Assembly (NCBI GenBank): GCA_947175005.1
Contig: CAMWLD010000187.1
Coordinates: forward strand, 1 to 5,175
Reading direction: 5' to 3'
Length of the DNA stretch: 5,175 nt
Source of the DNA: an uncultured Ruminococcus sp.
GTDB lineage: Bacteria; Bacillota; Clostridia; Oscillospirales; Ruminococcaceae
The position numbers and the translations under genes were made by a program. The notes under the pieces were generated by a model, which saw nothing but the letters and a program-made list of their open reading frames with translations, did no database searches and was not told the DNA's origin. Below, in pieces: positions 1 to 5,175 of this stretch; within the stretch, counting starts at the first letter, position 1, and each line of letters begins with the position of its first letter.

Positions 1-508
1 ACACCACCGTGGGAATGCCCTCACTGCTTAAAATTTCCAGCACCTCCCGCCGCCTGCTTGTGGGGCAGACGTTCGGCTCTATTTTCCTGCAAAGCTCATC
101 ATCATAAGTGGTCAGAGTCATCTGCACCACCGTCTTTGTCCGCTCGTTTATTTTTTTCAAAAGATCAATATCATTCAGAACACGGTCGGATTTCGTATGC
201 ACCGTAACCCCGAAGCCGTACTTATAAATAAGCTCCAACGCCCGCCGCATATTGCAGGGGTCGGGGGATAAGGGAGTGTACGGGTCGGTCATAGCACCCG
301 TTCCGATCATGCATTTTTTGCGTTTTTTCTTCAGGCTTTCTTCCAAAAGCAGGGTGGCATTTTCCTTAATTTCAATATCCTCAAAATCATGCTCCATCTG
401 ATAGCATTTACTTCTGGAATCGCAGTAAATGCACCCGTGAGAGCAGCCTCTGTATAGGTTCATTCCCCCATACGCCGATAAAATTCCCTTAGCCTTAGCA
501 AAGTGCAT
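1..508 (-). CDS. Radical SAM protein, spore photoproduct lyase-like (SPL) group, N-terminal part
   Basis: The first 169 residues are visible and the gene runs off the left edge, so its C-terminus and length are unknown. Radical SAM enzymes use a [4Fe-4S] cluster to cleave S-adenosylmethionine to a 5'-deoxyadenosyl radical. The cluster motif is clear: C22, C26 and C29 in the CxxxCxxC segment NLYRGCSHGCIYCDSRS (17-33). Further landmarks are KKCMIGTGAMTDPYTPL (64-80), the region after the first strands of the barrel; HTKSDRVLNDIDLL (104-117); QMTLTTYDDELCRKIEPN (129-146); and EGIPTVV at the visible end. This pattern matches the SPL-like radical SAM group (Rv2578c-type), which is largely uncharacterised and distinct from true DNA-repairing SplB. 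Extra cysteines at 35, 66, 85, 140 and 148 are present. The gene is last in the visible run, 43 bp after the DUF3781 gene. The reaction cannot be told from sequence. Confidence 0.88.
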   Translation of the reverse strand, partial: MHFAKAKGILSAYGGMNLYRGCSHGCIYCDSRSKCYQMEHDFEDIEIKENATLLLEESLKKKRKKCMIGTGAMTDPYTPLSPDPCNMRRALELIYKYGFGVTVHTKSDRVLNDIDLLKKINERTKTVVQMTLTTYDDELCRKIEPNVCPTSRRREVLEILSSEGIPTVV

Positions 509-519
509 ACACGTATTTT

Positions 520-527
520 CTCCCTTT
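520..527 (-). promoter_or_regulatory. Ribosome binding site of the radical SAM gene
   Basis: The minus strand reads AAAGGGAG, 11 nt before the ATG at 508. An in-frame TAA at 529-527 excludes any longer start, so ATG 508 is the only good choice. Confidence 0.65.
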
Positions 528-551
528 TATTTATGTAAAATCATAAACGCT

Positions 552-803
552 TTATTTATTTTTATGCGCCGTAATTATCGTGTAACTGTGAGCATTCACG
601 GTCACGGTAATTTCATTTAAGGTGCAGTAAAAATTTTTCCCTTTTCTAATAATTTCGCACTTTTCATTTAAAATAATTTCTCCGCAAAATCCCACCGGGT
701 CGCATTCGGGAGACAGCCCGAGATTATTTTTTATCCTGTCGATACCCATTTTTGTGGTGTGGACTTTATTTAAATTTAGAAGCAAAATTTCCCTGTCATT
801 CAT
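552..803 (-). CDS. DUF3781 family small protein, function unknown
   Basis: This 83-residue protein resembles DUF3781, a family of short uncharacterised proteins common in Firmicutes. Features I associate with the family are NLNKVHTTKMGIDRIKNNL (9-27), a middle segment with C34 and C40 around DPVGFCGEIIL, the basic patch IIRKGKNFYC (51-60), and the terminal ITVTVNAHSYTIITAHK (65-81). There is no signal peptide and no membrane segment, so it is probably cytoplasmic. The frame stays open back to an ATG at 908, but that stretch overlaps the rsmE 3' end in another frame and lacks family resemblance. The strong ribosome binding site before 803 settles the start. It lies 20 bp after rsmE and 43 bp before the radical SAM gene, probably co-transcribed with both. 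The C-terminal histidine/tyrosine-rich segment looks the most conserved. Its role is unknown, and the context does not reveal it. Confidence 0.85.
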   Translation of the reverse strand: MNDREILLLNLNKVHTTKMGIDRIKNNLGLSPECDPVGFCGEIILNEKCEIIRKGKNFYCTLNEITVTVNAHSYTIITAHKNK

Positions 804-810
804 AATATTT

Positions 811-818
811 TCCTCTCC
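811..818 (-). promoter_or_regulatory. Ribosome binding site of the DUF3781 gene
   Basis: The minus strand reads GGAGAGGA, then AAATATT, then the ATG at 803. This strong site with a 7-nt gap decides the start. It overlaps the last few bases of the 20-bp space after rsmE. Confidence 0.75.
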
Positions 819-823
819 ATTTT

Positions 824-1549
824 TTAAAAATTCCCCGATAAATTCATAATGACCGCTGTCACCGCAATGGGACAGGTCTCGCACCGTAGTATCCTTTTCC
901 CGAGCCATATCGCCGCCGCACCGCTGCTTTGCGCTTCCTCTGCCTCTGCCCTGTCAAAGCCTCCCTCTGCCCCTATCATAACGCCGCAGGACGCCGCATT
1001 TTCAAAGGAAATCTCCGATAATTTTCCCCCGCCGTTTTCGTAGCAAAAAAGCGGTATCTCATTTTTACAAAGCTCATTCACTGCCTCGTCAAAGGAAATT
1101 ATCCCCATTATTTCGGGAATTTTTCCCCGTCCCGACTGCTTTGCCGCCTCTTCCGCAATTTTTTGCAGCCGTGCAATTTTCTTCTCTCCGCTTTTCCCGT
1201 CGGGACGTGAAACACACCTGGAGGAAATAAAAAACGTTATCCCGCTTACCCCCAGCTCGGTGCATTTCTGCACAATAAGTTCCGCCTTGTCCCCCTTAGG
1301 CATCGCCTGATAAATTGTTAAGTTTAAATCCGCCTCACTCTTGCTTGCCGAACAGCTTTCCACACGGCAGATGACCTCTTCCGCCGTAATTTTTTCGATC
1401 ACGCTTTCATAATCCATACCCTGCCTGCAAAAGGTGATCCGTTCCCCCGGCTTCATTCGCAAGGAACGCCCTATGTGTACAGCGTCCCCCTCTGTAACCG
1501 TAATTATATCCCCGTTTACGGCTTCTTCATTTATAAAAAATCTCGGCAT
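824..1549 (-). CDS. rsmE: 16S rRNA (uracil1498-N3)-methyltransferase RsmE
   Basis: RsmE is a SPOUT-class enzyme that uses S-adenosylmethionine to methylate N3 of U1498 in 16S rRNA of the 30S subunit. Started at ATG 1549 the protein is 241 residues, normal for the family, and begins with the typical MPRFFI. The N-terminal part (about 1-70) is the PUA-like RNA-binding domain with HIGRSLRMKPGE. The C-terminal SPOUT domain carries QAMPKGDKAELIVQKCTELGV (81-101), IAEEAAKQSGR (131-141), IGAEGGF (192-198, where the family usually has IGPEGGF), and the knot motif LGKRILRCET (216-225). A longer frame back to 1591 is open, but its 14 extra residues are not family-like and would run through the hairpin. 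The stop lies 20 bp before the next gene. Catalytic landmarks are intact. In many Firmicutes rsmE follows prmA; here it follows a MetRS-like gene. Confidence 0.95.
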   Translation of the reverse strand: MPRFFINEEAVNGDIITVTEGDAVHIGRSLRMKPGERITFCRQGMDYESVIEKITAEEVICRVESCSASKSEADLNLTIYQAMPKGDKAELIVQKCTELGVSGITFFISSRCVSRPDGKSGEKKIARLQKIAEEAAKQSGRGKIPEIMGIISFDEAVNELCKNEIPLFCYENGGGKLSEISFENAASCGVMIGAEGGFDRAEAEEAQSSGAAAIWLGKRILRCETCPIAVTAVIMNLSGNF

Positions 1550-1553
1550 AAAC

Positions 1554-1562
1554 ATCACCCTT
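1554..1562 (-). promoter_or_regulatory. Ribosome binding site fixing the rsmE start
   Basis: The minus strand reads AAGGGTGAT, complementary to much of the 16S 3' end, followed by GTTT and the ATG at 1549. This spacing favours ATG 1549 over the ATG at 1555, which overlaps the site, and over the ATG at 1591, which lies inside the hairpin region. Confidence 0.7.
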
Positions 1563-1574
1563 AGTATTATTTTT

Positions 1575-1608
1575 AGAGGCAAGAAAGTCACGTGACCCTC
1601 TTGCCTCT
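1575..1608 (-). repeat. Strong RNA hairpin in the spacer upstream of rsmE
   Basis: On the minus strand AGAGGCAAGA (1608-1599) pairs perfectly with TCTTGCCTCT (1584-1575). Between them lies a 10-bp DNA palindrome, GTCACGTGAC (1596-1587). In minus-strand RNA the intervening GG (1598-1597) and UU (1586-1585) can form G-U pairs. The stem then becomes about 15 continuous pairs capped by ACGU. On the plus strand these positions would be A-C mismatches, so the full fold belongs to the operon's sense transcript. What follows is AAAAATAATACT, with no U-tract, so it is not a canonical terminator. The stem ends 12 nt before the rsmE Shine-Dalgarno site. Confidence 0.7.
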
Positions 1609-1628
1609 TGCTTCCTGCCCCTTGCTTC
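1599..1628 (-). repeat. Degenerate heptamer tandem repeat, consensus GRRGCAR
   Basis: Immediately after the stop codon of the MetRS-like gene the minus strand reads four successive 7-mers: GAAGCAA (1628-1622), GGGGCAG (1621-1615), GAAGCAA (1614-1608) and GAGGCAA (1607-1601). A partial fifth, GAGGG, follows. The run is purine-rich on the transcribed strand. Its last unit forms the 5' arm of the hairpin that follows. Short degenerate heptamer arrays of this kind occur as dispersed intergenic repeats in some bacteria. Whether this one recurs elsewhere in the genome cannot be seen here. Confidence 0.6.
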
Positions 1629-1630
1629 TA

Positions 1631-3661
1631 TCAGTACTGACTGGGATGTCTTGTAAAGAAATCCTGCTTTGCCTCCAAAAATTTCAGCTTGTGACCGTCC
1701 TGTACAAAGCTTTCCAGTGTGTCAAAAATTCTCTCCCAATTCCATATCTCATCGCCCAAATTCAGATAATCCCGCAGATTTTCCGAACCCTTGGGAGACA
1801 GCGGGTGCAGCAGTATCATAGCAGTCTTTATCATGTGGAACACATCAATAAGATAACGTCTGCGTAAACTTTCCGTATCCGCACTGCCCTCTTTTTCCGC
1901 CTTGTCCGCCTCGCCCTTAGCTTTTGCAAGATACTTGCTGGCCTTTCTTATAAAGGAATCCAGCACATATGTCACCTGGTGGAACTCGGTCTTGTACATA
2001 AACCGCTCATATTCCAGAACAGCCTTCTGCGCCTCCGCCAGAATATCTTCGGAAACCGCCCCCACCGGCATAGCCCCGTCGTAATATTTCTGCACATCAT
2101 AAAAACAAGTCCTTATTATCCTGTTGAACACATTTGAAAGCAAAAATCCTTCTTTTGTCACAGGGTCTGAATCATTTTCCTTTGCCAAAGGATTGAGAGG
2201 CTTCGGCTGAAAGCTTACACTGCGCTGCCCAAGCCCAAGTCCGAGCCAGTGCATTCTGAGCTGCTCCGCCGTGTAATAATCCAGAAGCTCCGCCGCCATA
2301 GGAGGCTTTATTTCCCCGCTTGATGAAGCCTTTTTGTCAAGGAAAAGAATGTGATGATTTGCCACCAGTACAGGCATGGTCAAATGCTCGCCCGTGTTCA
2401 CAGGGGACATTTCATCGCGGTTTTCGCTCTGAAAAGCCATCCACATGGCAGGCTCGGCAATGCCGTAAAAATAAATATTATCCTGCCCGATAAACTGATA
2501 AACCTTTGCCTCGGGGTCGCACCAATATTTACGCCATTCCTCCCTGTCGCGCCCCTGCGCTTCAAGATACGCCACCGTAAACGAAATAGGCGCCCACAAC
2601 GACTCGGGCCATACCCAAACGGTCAAGCCCTCAGACCCCTCCAGGCTCGGCGCAGGCACACCCCATTCAATATTGCCCGTAAGTCTGAAAGGCACAAGGG
2701 TCTTTCCCTCTCTGAATCTAACGCCCCTCTCGGTCAGCATTCTGCATGCCTCGTCCCTCTCGGAAAGCTCTTTAAAAATTACCGTAAATGAGGTTTTCTT
2801 CAGCTCTTCCACCAACTCATGCTCCGCCATTTTGGGGGCAAGCTCCTTGTAAATTTCCATGTAATCATTCATAATGTAAATGACCGGCGGCTCTAAAAAT
2901 TCCTTTATAGTCTTTGTCACAACCGCCCGCACATTATCCTGCTGCTCCATATCCTCCGTCATTTCAAGAAGCAAGTCCTTGTATTCGGGCAAACGGAAAT
3001 ACCAGTTCTCCACATCTCTCATCACAGGCTTTTCACCCGTCAGCGTGCTCCTGGGGTCGATAAGATTAATGGGGTCATACTGGTGACCCAGATCGCACTC
3101 GTCCGCATATCCCTTTTCCGAGCGGCAGCCCTGCACAGGACATTTTCCAACGACCTGCCGACCGTTTAAAAACATCCCCGCCTTTTCATCATAAAACTGC
3201 GCCGTGGAAATTTTCTTCAGATGCCCCATTTCATAAAGCTTTTCAATAAACGCCTTTGAGACTTCATTGTGCACCCTTGCCGTATCTCCCAGCCCCGAAG
3301 CCCCGAACAGATCAAGACTTATGTCATAATCGTCAAGAGTCTTTTTCTGCGCCTCGTGATTTCGCCGCACATAATCCTCAATGCTCCCCTCAAAGCCCTG
3401 TTCCTTAGCCTTTCTGTACCCCTCCGCAATGGGCGAGCCGTAGCAGTCCGTGCCCGAAACGAATATAACATTTTCTTTTCCTATCCTGTCCCGCATAAAA
3501 CGTGCGTAAACATCCGCAAAAACGAACACGCCCCCCACGTGCCCGAAGTGCAGCGTCTTGTTGCCGTAAGGCATTCCCCCGGTAATTACCGCCCTTTTGG
3601 GAAATTCGGGACGGTTTTCCATAGTCGCCGCATTTTTATTTTTAAATTCCTTTTCACTCAT
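1631..3661 (-). CDS. Divergent methionyl-tRNA synthetase-like class I aminoacyl-tRNA synthetase family protein
   Basis: This 676-residue protein is recognisably built like MetRS, and automated annotation would probably call it metG. Seen in order: PYGN (31-34) and an HFGH version of the HIGH motif (38-41); TDCYGSPI (71-78), matching the TDEYGT region; a zinc knuckle with C174, C179, C189 and H193; an extra block of about 67 residues (259-325); GNIEWGVPAP (329-338), resembling the RDLxWGxPVP motif of archaeal/eukaryotic-type MetRS; VWVWPESLW (348-356); FIGQDNIYF (390-398); a KASSS loop (444-448) where KMSKS is expected; and a helical anticodon-binding-like domain from about 505. No Trbp111-like C-terminal tRNA-binding domain is present. 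The core fold should bind an aminoacyl-adenylate and perhaps tRNA. The missing second KMSKS lysine and changed methionine-pocket residues make ordinary Met-tRNA synthesis uncertain. It lies between leuS and rsmE. Family membership is firm; specificity is not. Confidence 0.85.
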   Translation of the reverse strand: MSEKEFKNKNAATMENRPEFPKRAVITGGMPYGNKTLHFGHVGGVFVFADVYARFMRDRIGKENVIFVSGTDCYGSPIAEGYRKAKEQGFEGSIEDYVRRNHEAQKKTLDDYDISLDLFGASGLGDTARVHNEVSKAFIEKLYEMGHLKKISTAQFYDEKAGMFLNGRQVVGKCPVQGCRSEKGYADECDLGHQYDPINLIDPRSTLTGEKPVMRDVENWYFRLPEYKDLLLEMTEDMEQQDNVRAVVTKTIKEFLEPPVIYIMNDYMEIYKELAPKMAEHELVEELKKTSFTVIFKELSERDEACRMLTERGVRFREGKTLVPFRLTGNIEWGVPAPSLEGSEGLTVWVWPESLWAPISFTVAYLEAQGRDREEWRKYWCDPEAKVYQFIGQDNIYFYGIAEPAMWMAFQSENRDEMSPVNTGEHLTMPVLVANHHILFLDKKASSSGEIKPPMAAELLDYYTAEQLRMHWLGLGLGQRSVSFQPKPLNPLAKENDSDPVTKEGFLLSNVFNRIIRTCFYDVQKYYDGAMPVGAVSEDILAEAQKAVLEYERFMYKTEFHQVTYVLDSFIRKASKYLAKAKGEADKAEKEGSADTESLRRRYLIDVFHMIKTAMILLHPLSPKGSENLRDYLNLGDEIWNWERIFDTLESFVQDGHKLKFLEAKQDFFTRHPSQY

Positions 3662-3669
3662 AGTGATCC

Positions 3670-3679
3670 AACCGCCTTT
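3670..3679 (-). promoter_or_regulatory. Ribosome binding site of the MetRS-like gene
   Basis: The minus strand reads AAAGGCGGTT directly upstream, one mismatch from the ideal AAAGGAGGT. It sits about 10 nt before the ATG at 3661. It supports this ATG over the next in-frame ATG at 3622 (residue 14), which has no purine-rich site before it. Confidence 0.65.
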
Positions 3680-3690
3680 GGTTTTTTAAT

Positions 3691-3723
3691 GGATTTTCTC
3701 CCCTTTGACCGGGGAGAAAATCC
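3691..3723 (-). repeat. Perfect 13-bp inverted repeat (RNA hairpin) between leuS and the MetRS-like gene
   Basis: On the minus strand GGATTTTCTCCCC (3723-3711) and GGGGAGAAAATCC (3703-3691) are exact reverse complements around a 7-nt loop, GGTCAAA. The stem lies in the 87-bp spacer and ends about 12 nt before the Shine-Dalgarno site of the next gene. The sequence after it on the minus strand is ATTAAAAAAC, which is A-rich and not U-rich, so it is not a standard intrinsic terminator for the operon. On the plus strand the following bases (CGATTTCTTTAAT) also lack a solid T-run. It may be a processing or stability hairpin in a polycistronic mRNA, which is inference. Confidence 0.75.
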
Positions 3724-3748
3724 CGATTTCTTTAATAAATATTGCCTC

Positions 3749-5175
3749 TTATTTTACTGCCAGATTAACGATACGTCCCTTAACGTAAATTTCCTTGACT
3801 ATGGTCTTGCCCTCAAGCAGAGGCGCAATTTCCTCGCTTGCCTTTGCCGCAGCAACAGCGTCCGCCTCATTGCAGTCCGCAGGAATGGTAATCCTGCCTC
3901 TGACCTTTCCGTTCACCTGTACAGCGATCTCAATGGTGCTGTCCACACATAAAGCCTCGTCAAATGTTACCCAGGACTGCTCATTCAGAATTTTCCCGGT
4001 AATTCTCTGATAAATTTCCTCGGTCATATGAGGCGCAAAGGGACTGAGCATTATCAGCAGCGCTTCATATTCCGCCCTGTTCACGCTCCCCTTGTCGCTG
4101 AGCACATTGATAAGGCTCATCATCGCCGCAATGGCAGTGTTGAACTTCATACGCTCAATATCCTCGGAAACCTTCTTCACCGTCCTGTGCATTACCGAAA
4201 CCATCTCGGGGCGGTACTCATCGCCGTCTATGACCTTTTCCTGCAAGCTCCATACCCTGTCCAGGAAACGCTTGCAGCCCTTAACGCTCTCCTCGCTCCA
4301 AGGCGCAGCCTGCTCATAGTCGCCCATGAACAATACATATACCCTCAGCACATCCGCACCGTAAACGTCCACCACATCATTGGGGTCAATAACATTACCC
4401 AAGGACTTGCTCATCTTCTTGCCGTCAGGACCCAAGATAAGACCCTGCGCCGTCCGCTTTGCATAAGGCTCGGATACGGGCACTTCGCCAATATCATACA
4501 AAAATTTGTGCCAGAAACGGGAGTAGATCATATGCCTTGTAACGTGCTCCATGCCGCCGTTGTACCAGTCTACGGGCAGCCAGTATTTGAGCGCCTCGGG
4601 AGATGCAAGAGCCTCATCATTATTAGGGTCGCAGTACCTCAGGAAATACCAGCTCGAACCCGCCCACTGAGGCATTGTGTCCGTCTCCCTCTTTGCCGCA
4701 CCGCCGCATTTGGGGCAAGTGCAGTTTACAAAGCTGTCGATCTTCGCCAGCGGGCTTTCCCCGTCCGAACCCGGCTCAAAATTCTCCACAGGAGGCAGCC
4801 GCAAGGGCAGCTCCTCATAAGGCACAGCCACCATACCGCACTCGGGGCAGTGCACAATGGGAATAGGCTCGCCCCAGTATCTCTGCCTGTTGAACGCCCA
4901 ATCCTTCATCTTGTACTGAACGCCCTTTTCGCCGCAGCCCTTCTGAGCGATTATTTCAAGAGCCTTTTCGATAGCGTCCTTTTTATTTTTTATCCCGCAG
5001 AGTTCGCCCGAATTAACAAGCTCGCCCTCGCCCGTGTAAGCCTCTTTTGAAATATCTCCGCCCTTTATGACCTCGATTATATCAATGCCGAATTTCTTAG
5101 CAAAATCGTAATCCCTCGTGTCATGAGCAGGCACAGCCATAATAGCTCCCGTGCCGTACCCCATCATAACATAAT
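3749..5175 (-). CDS. leuS: Leucyl-tRNA synthetase, C-terminal part (5' end outside window)
   Basis: This enzyme attaches leucine to tRNA-Leu in the cytoplasm using ATP. About 475 codons are visible and the frame stays open through the right edge, so roughly the first 40% of a usual 800-860 residue LeuRS is missing. Numbering from the ATG at 5167, the visible part begins in the CP1 editing domain with the MGYGTGAIMAVPAHD motif, whose Asp belongs to the post-transfer editing site. Next come the zinc-ribbon-like cysteines (CPEC near 107-110, CTCPKC near 149-154), the catalytic-core block SSWYFLRYCDPNN near 171-183, and an intact KMSKS loop at 251-255 (window 4403-4417). After these follow the helical anticodon-binding domain and the C-terminal domain with VQVNGKVRG near 413-421. 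The gene ends in TAA. The MetRS-like gene follows after 87 bp on the same strand. Nothing looks broken. The ATG at 5167 is internal, not a start. Confidence 0.97.
   Translation of the reverse strand, partial: YVMMGYGTGAIMAVPAHDTRDYDFAKKFGIDIIEVIKGGDISKEAYTGEGELVNSGELCGIKNKKDAIEKALEIIAQKGCGEKGVQYKMKDWAFNRQRYWGEPIPIVHCPECGMVAVPYEELPLRLPPVENFEPGSDGESPLAKIDSFVNCTCPKCGGAAKRETDTMPQWAGSSWYFLRYCDPNNDEALASPEALKYWLPVDWYNGGMEHVTRHMIYSRFWHKFLYDIGEVPVSEPYAKRTAQGLILGPDGKKMSKSLGNVIDPNDVVDVYGADVLRVYVLFMGDYEQAAPWSEESVKGCKRFLDRVWSLQEKVIDGDEYRPEMVSVMHRTVKKVSEDIERMKFNTAIAAMMSLINVLSDKGSVNRAEYEALLIMLSPFAPHMTEEIYQRITGKILNEQSWVTFDEALCVDSTIEIAVQVNGKVRGRITIPADCNEADAVAAAKASEEIAPLLEGKTIVKEIYVKGRIVNLAVK

Noticed and set aside
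530..547. Weak inverted repeat TTTATG/CATAAA between the DUF3781 and radical SAM genes
   Set aside because: A 6-bp, nearly all A/T stem with a 6-nt loop is expected by chance in such AT-rich spacer sequence.
804..908. Longer start of the DUF3781 gene at ATG 908
   Set aside because: The extra 35 codons overlap rsmE out of frame. The strong GGAGAGGA site supports ATG 803.
1550..1580. Possible internal promoter before rsmE (TAATAC as a -10)
   Set aside because: No -35-like hexamer lies at 16-18 bp, and the region is explained by the hairpin and ribosome site.
1550..1591. Longer rsmE start at ATG 1591
   Set aside because: The extra 14 residues are not RsmE-like and would begin inside the hairpin. 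ATG 1549 has a ribosome site and the typical MPRFFI start.
2351..2791. Plus-strand open frame of 146 codons
   Set aside because: It is antisense to the conserved core of the MetRS-like gene and has no family resemblance.
3663..3675. GCGGTTGGATCAC, resembling the 3' end of 16S rRNA
   Set aside because: It is a striking 13-nt match to the E. coli-type 16S end, but Firmicute 16S usually has GCGGCTGG there. No other rRNA sequence is nearby, and part of it is simply the ribosome binding site.
3269..3952. Plus-strand open frame of 227 codons
   Set aside because: It crosses the 5' end of the MetRS-like gene, the spacer hairpin and the 3' end of leuS. No coherent protein features or ribosome site are seen.
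4028..5050. Plus-strand open frame of 340 codons
   Set aside because: It lies wholly antisense to leuS, its translation is Arg/His/Leu-rich and resembles no family, and leuS in the opposite frame has full motif support.

Overview
The window holds five closely packed genes, all on the minus strand. In transcription order they are the 3' part of leuS (leucyl-tRNA synthetase), a divergent methionyl-tRNA synthetase-like gene, rsmE (16S rRNA m3U1498 methyltransferase), a small DUF3781 gene, and the 5' part of a radical SAM gene of the spore photoproduct lyase (SPL)-like group. Nothing convincing is encoded on the plus strand; its long open frames lie antisense to these genes. Gaps are about 87, 81, 20 and 43 bp, so the layout fits one read-through transcription unit whose promoter would lie beyond the right edge. 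I see no clear promoter or intrinsic terminator inside the window. There is also no tRNA, rRNA, CRISPR array, insertion sequence or phage gene. No stretch over 300 bases lacks a gene.

The organism is most likely an anaerobic clostridial Firmicute, perhaps a gut Oscillospiraceae/Lachnospiraceae-type bacterium. This rests on the style of the LeuRS, on DUF3781 and the SPL-like radical SAM protein (both familiar from Clostridia), on purine-rich Shine-Dalgarno sites, and on moderate GC content. It is an inference from resemblance, not from a search.

Region by region: 3749-5175 is LeuRS from the end of its editing domain to its C-terminus, with an intact KMSKS motif. 3662-3748 is a spacer with a perfect 13-bp inverted repeat. 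1631-3661 is the MetRS-like protein. 1550-1630 is a spacer with a degenerate heptamer array running into a strong hairpin. 824-1549 is RsmE, 552-803 the DUF3781 protein, and 1-508 the radical SAM protein.

The most interesting item is the MetRS-like protein. It keeps the overall class I fold landmarks of the archaeal/eukaryotic-style MetRS lineage. However, its KMSKS loop reads KASSS, several methionine-pocket positions are changed, and it carries about 65-70 extra residues before the region that normally begins the methionine pocket. It may be a paralogue with a different substrate or a non-translational role. The two internal spacers also share a design: a stable hairpin without a U-tract, ending about 11-12 nt before the next Shine-Dalgarno site.
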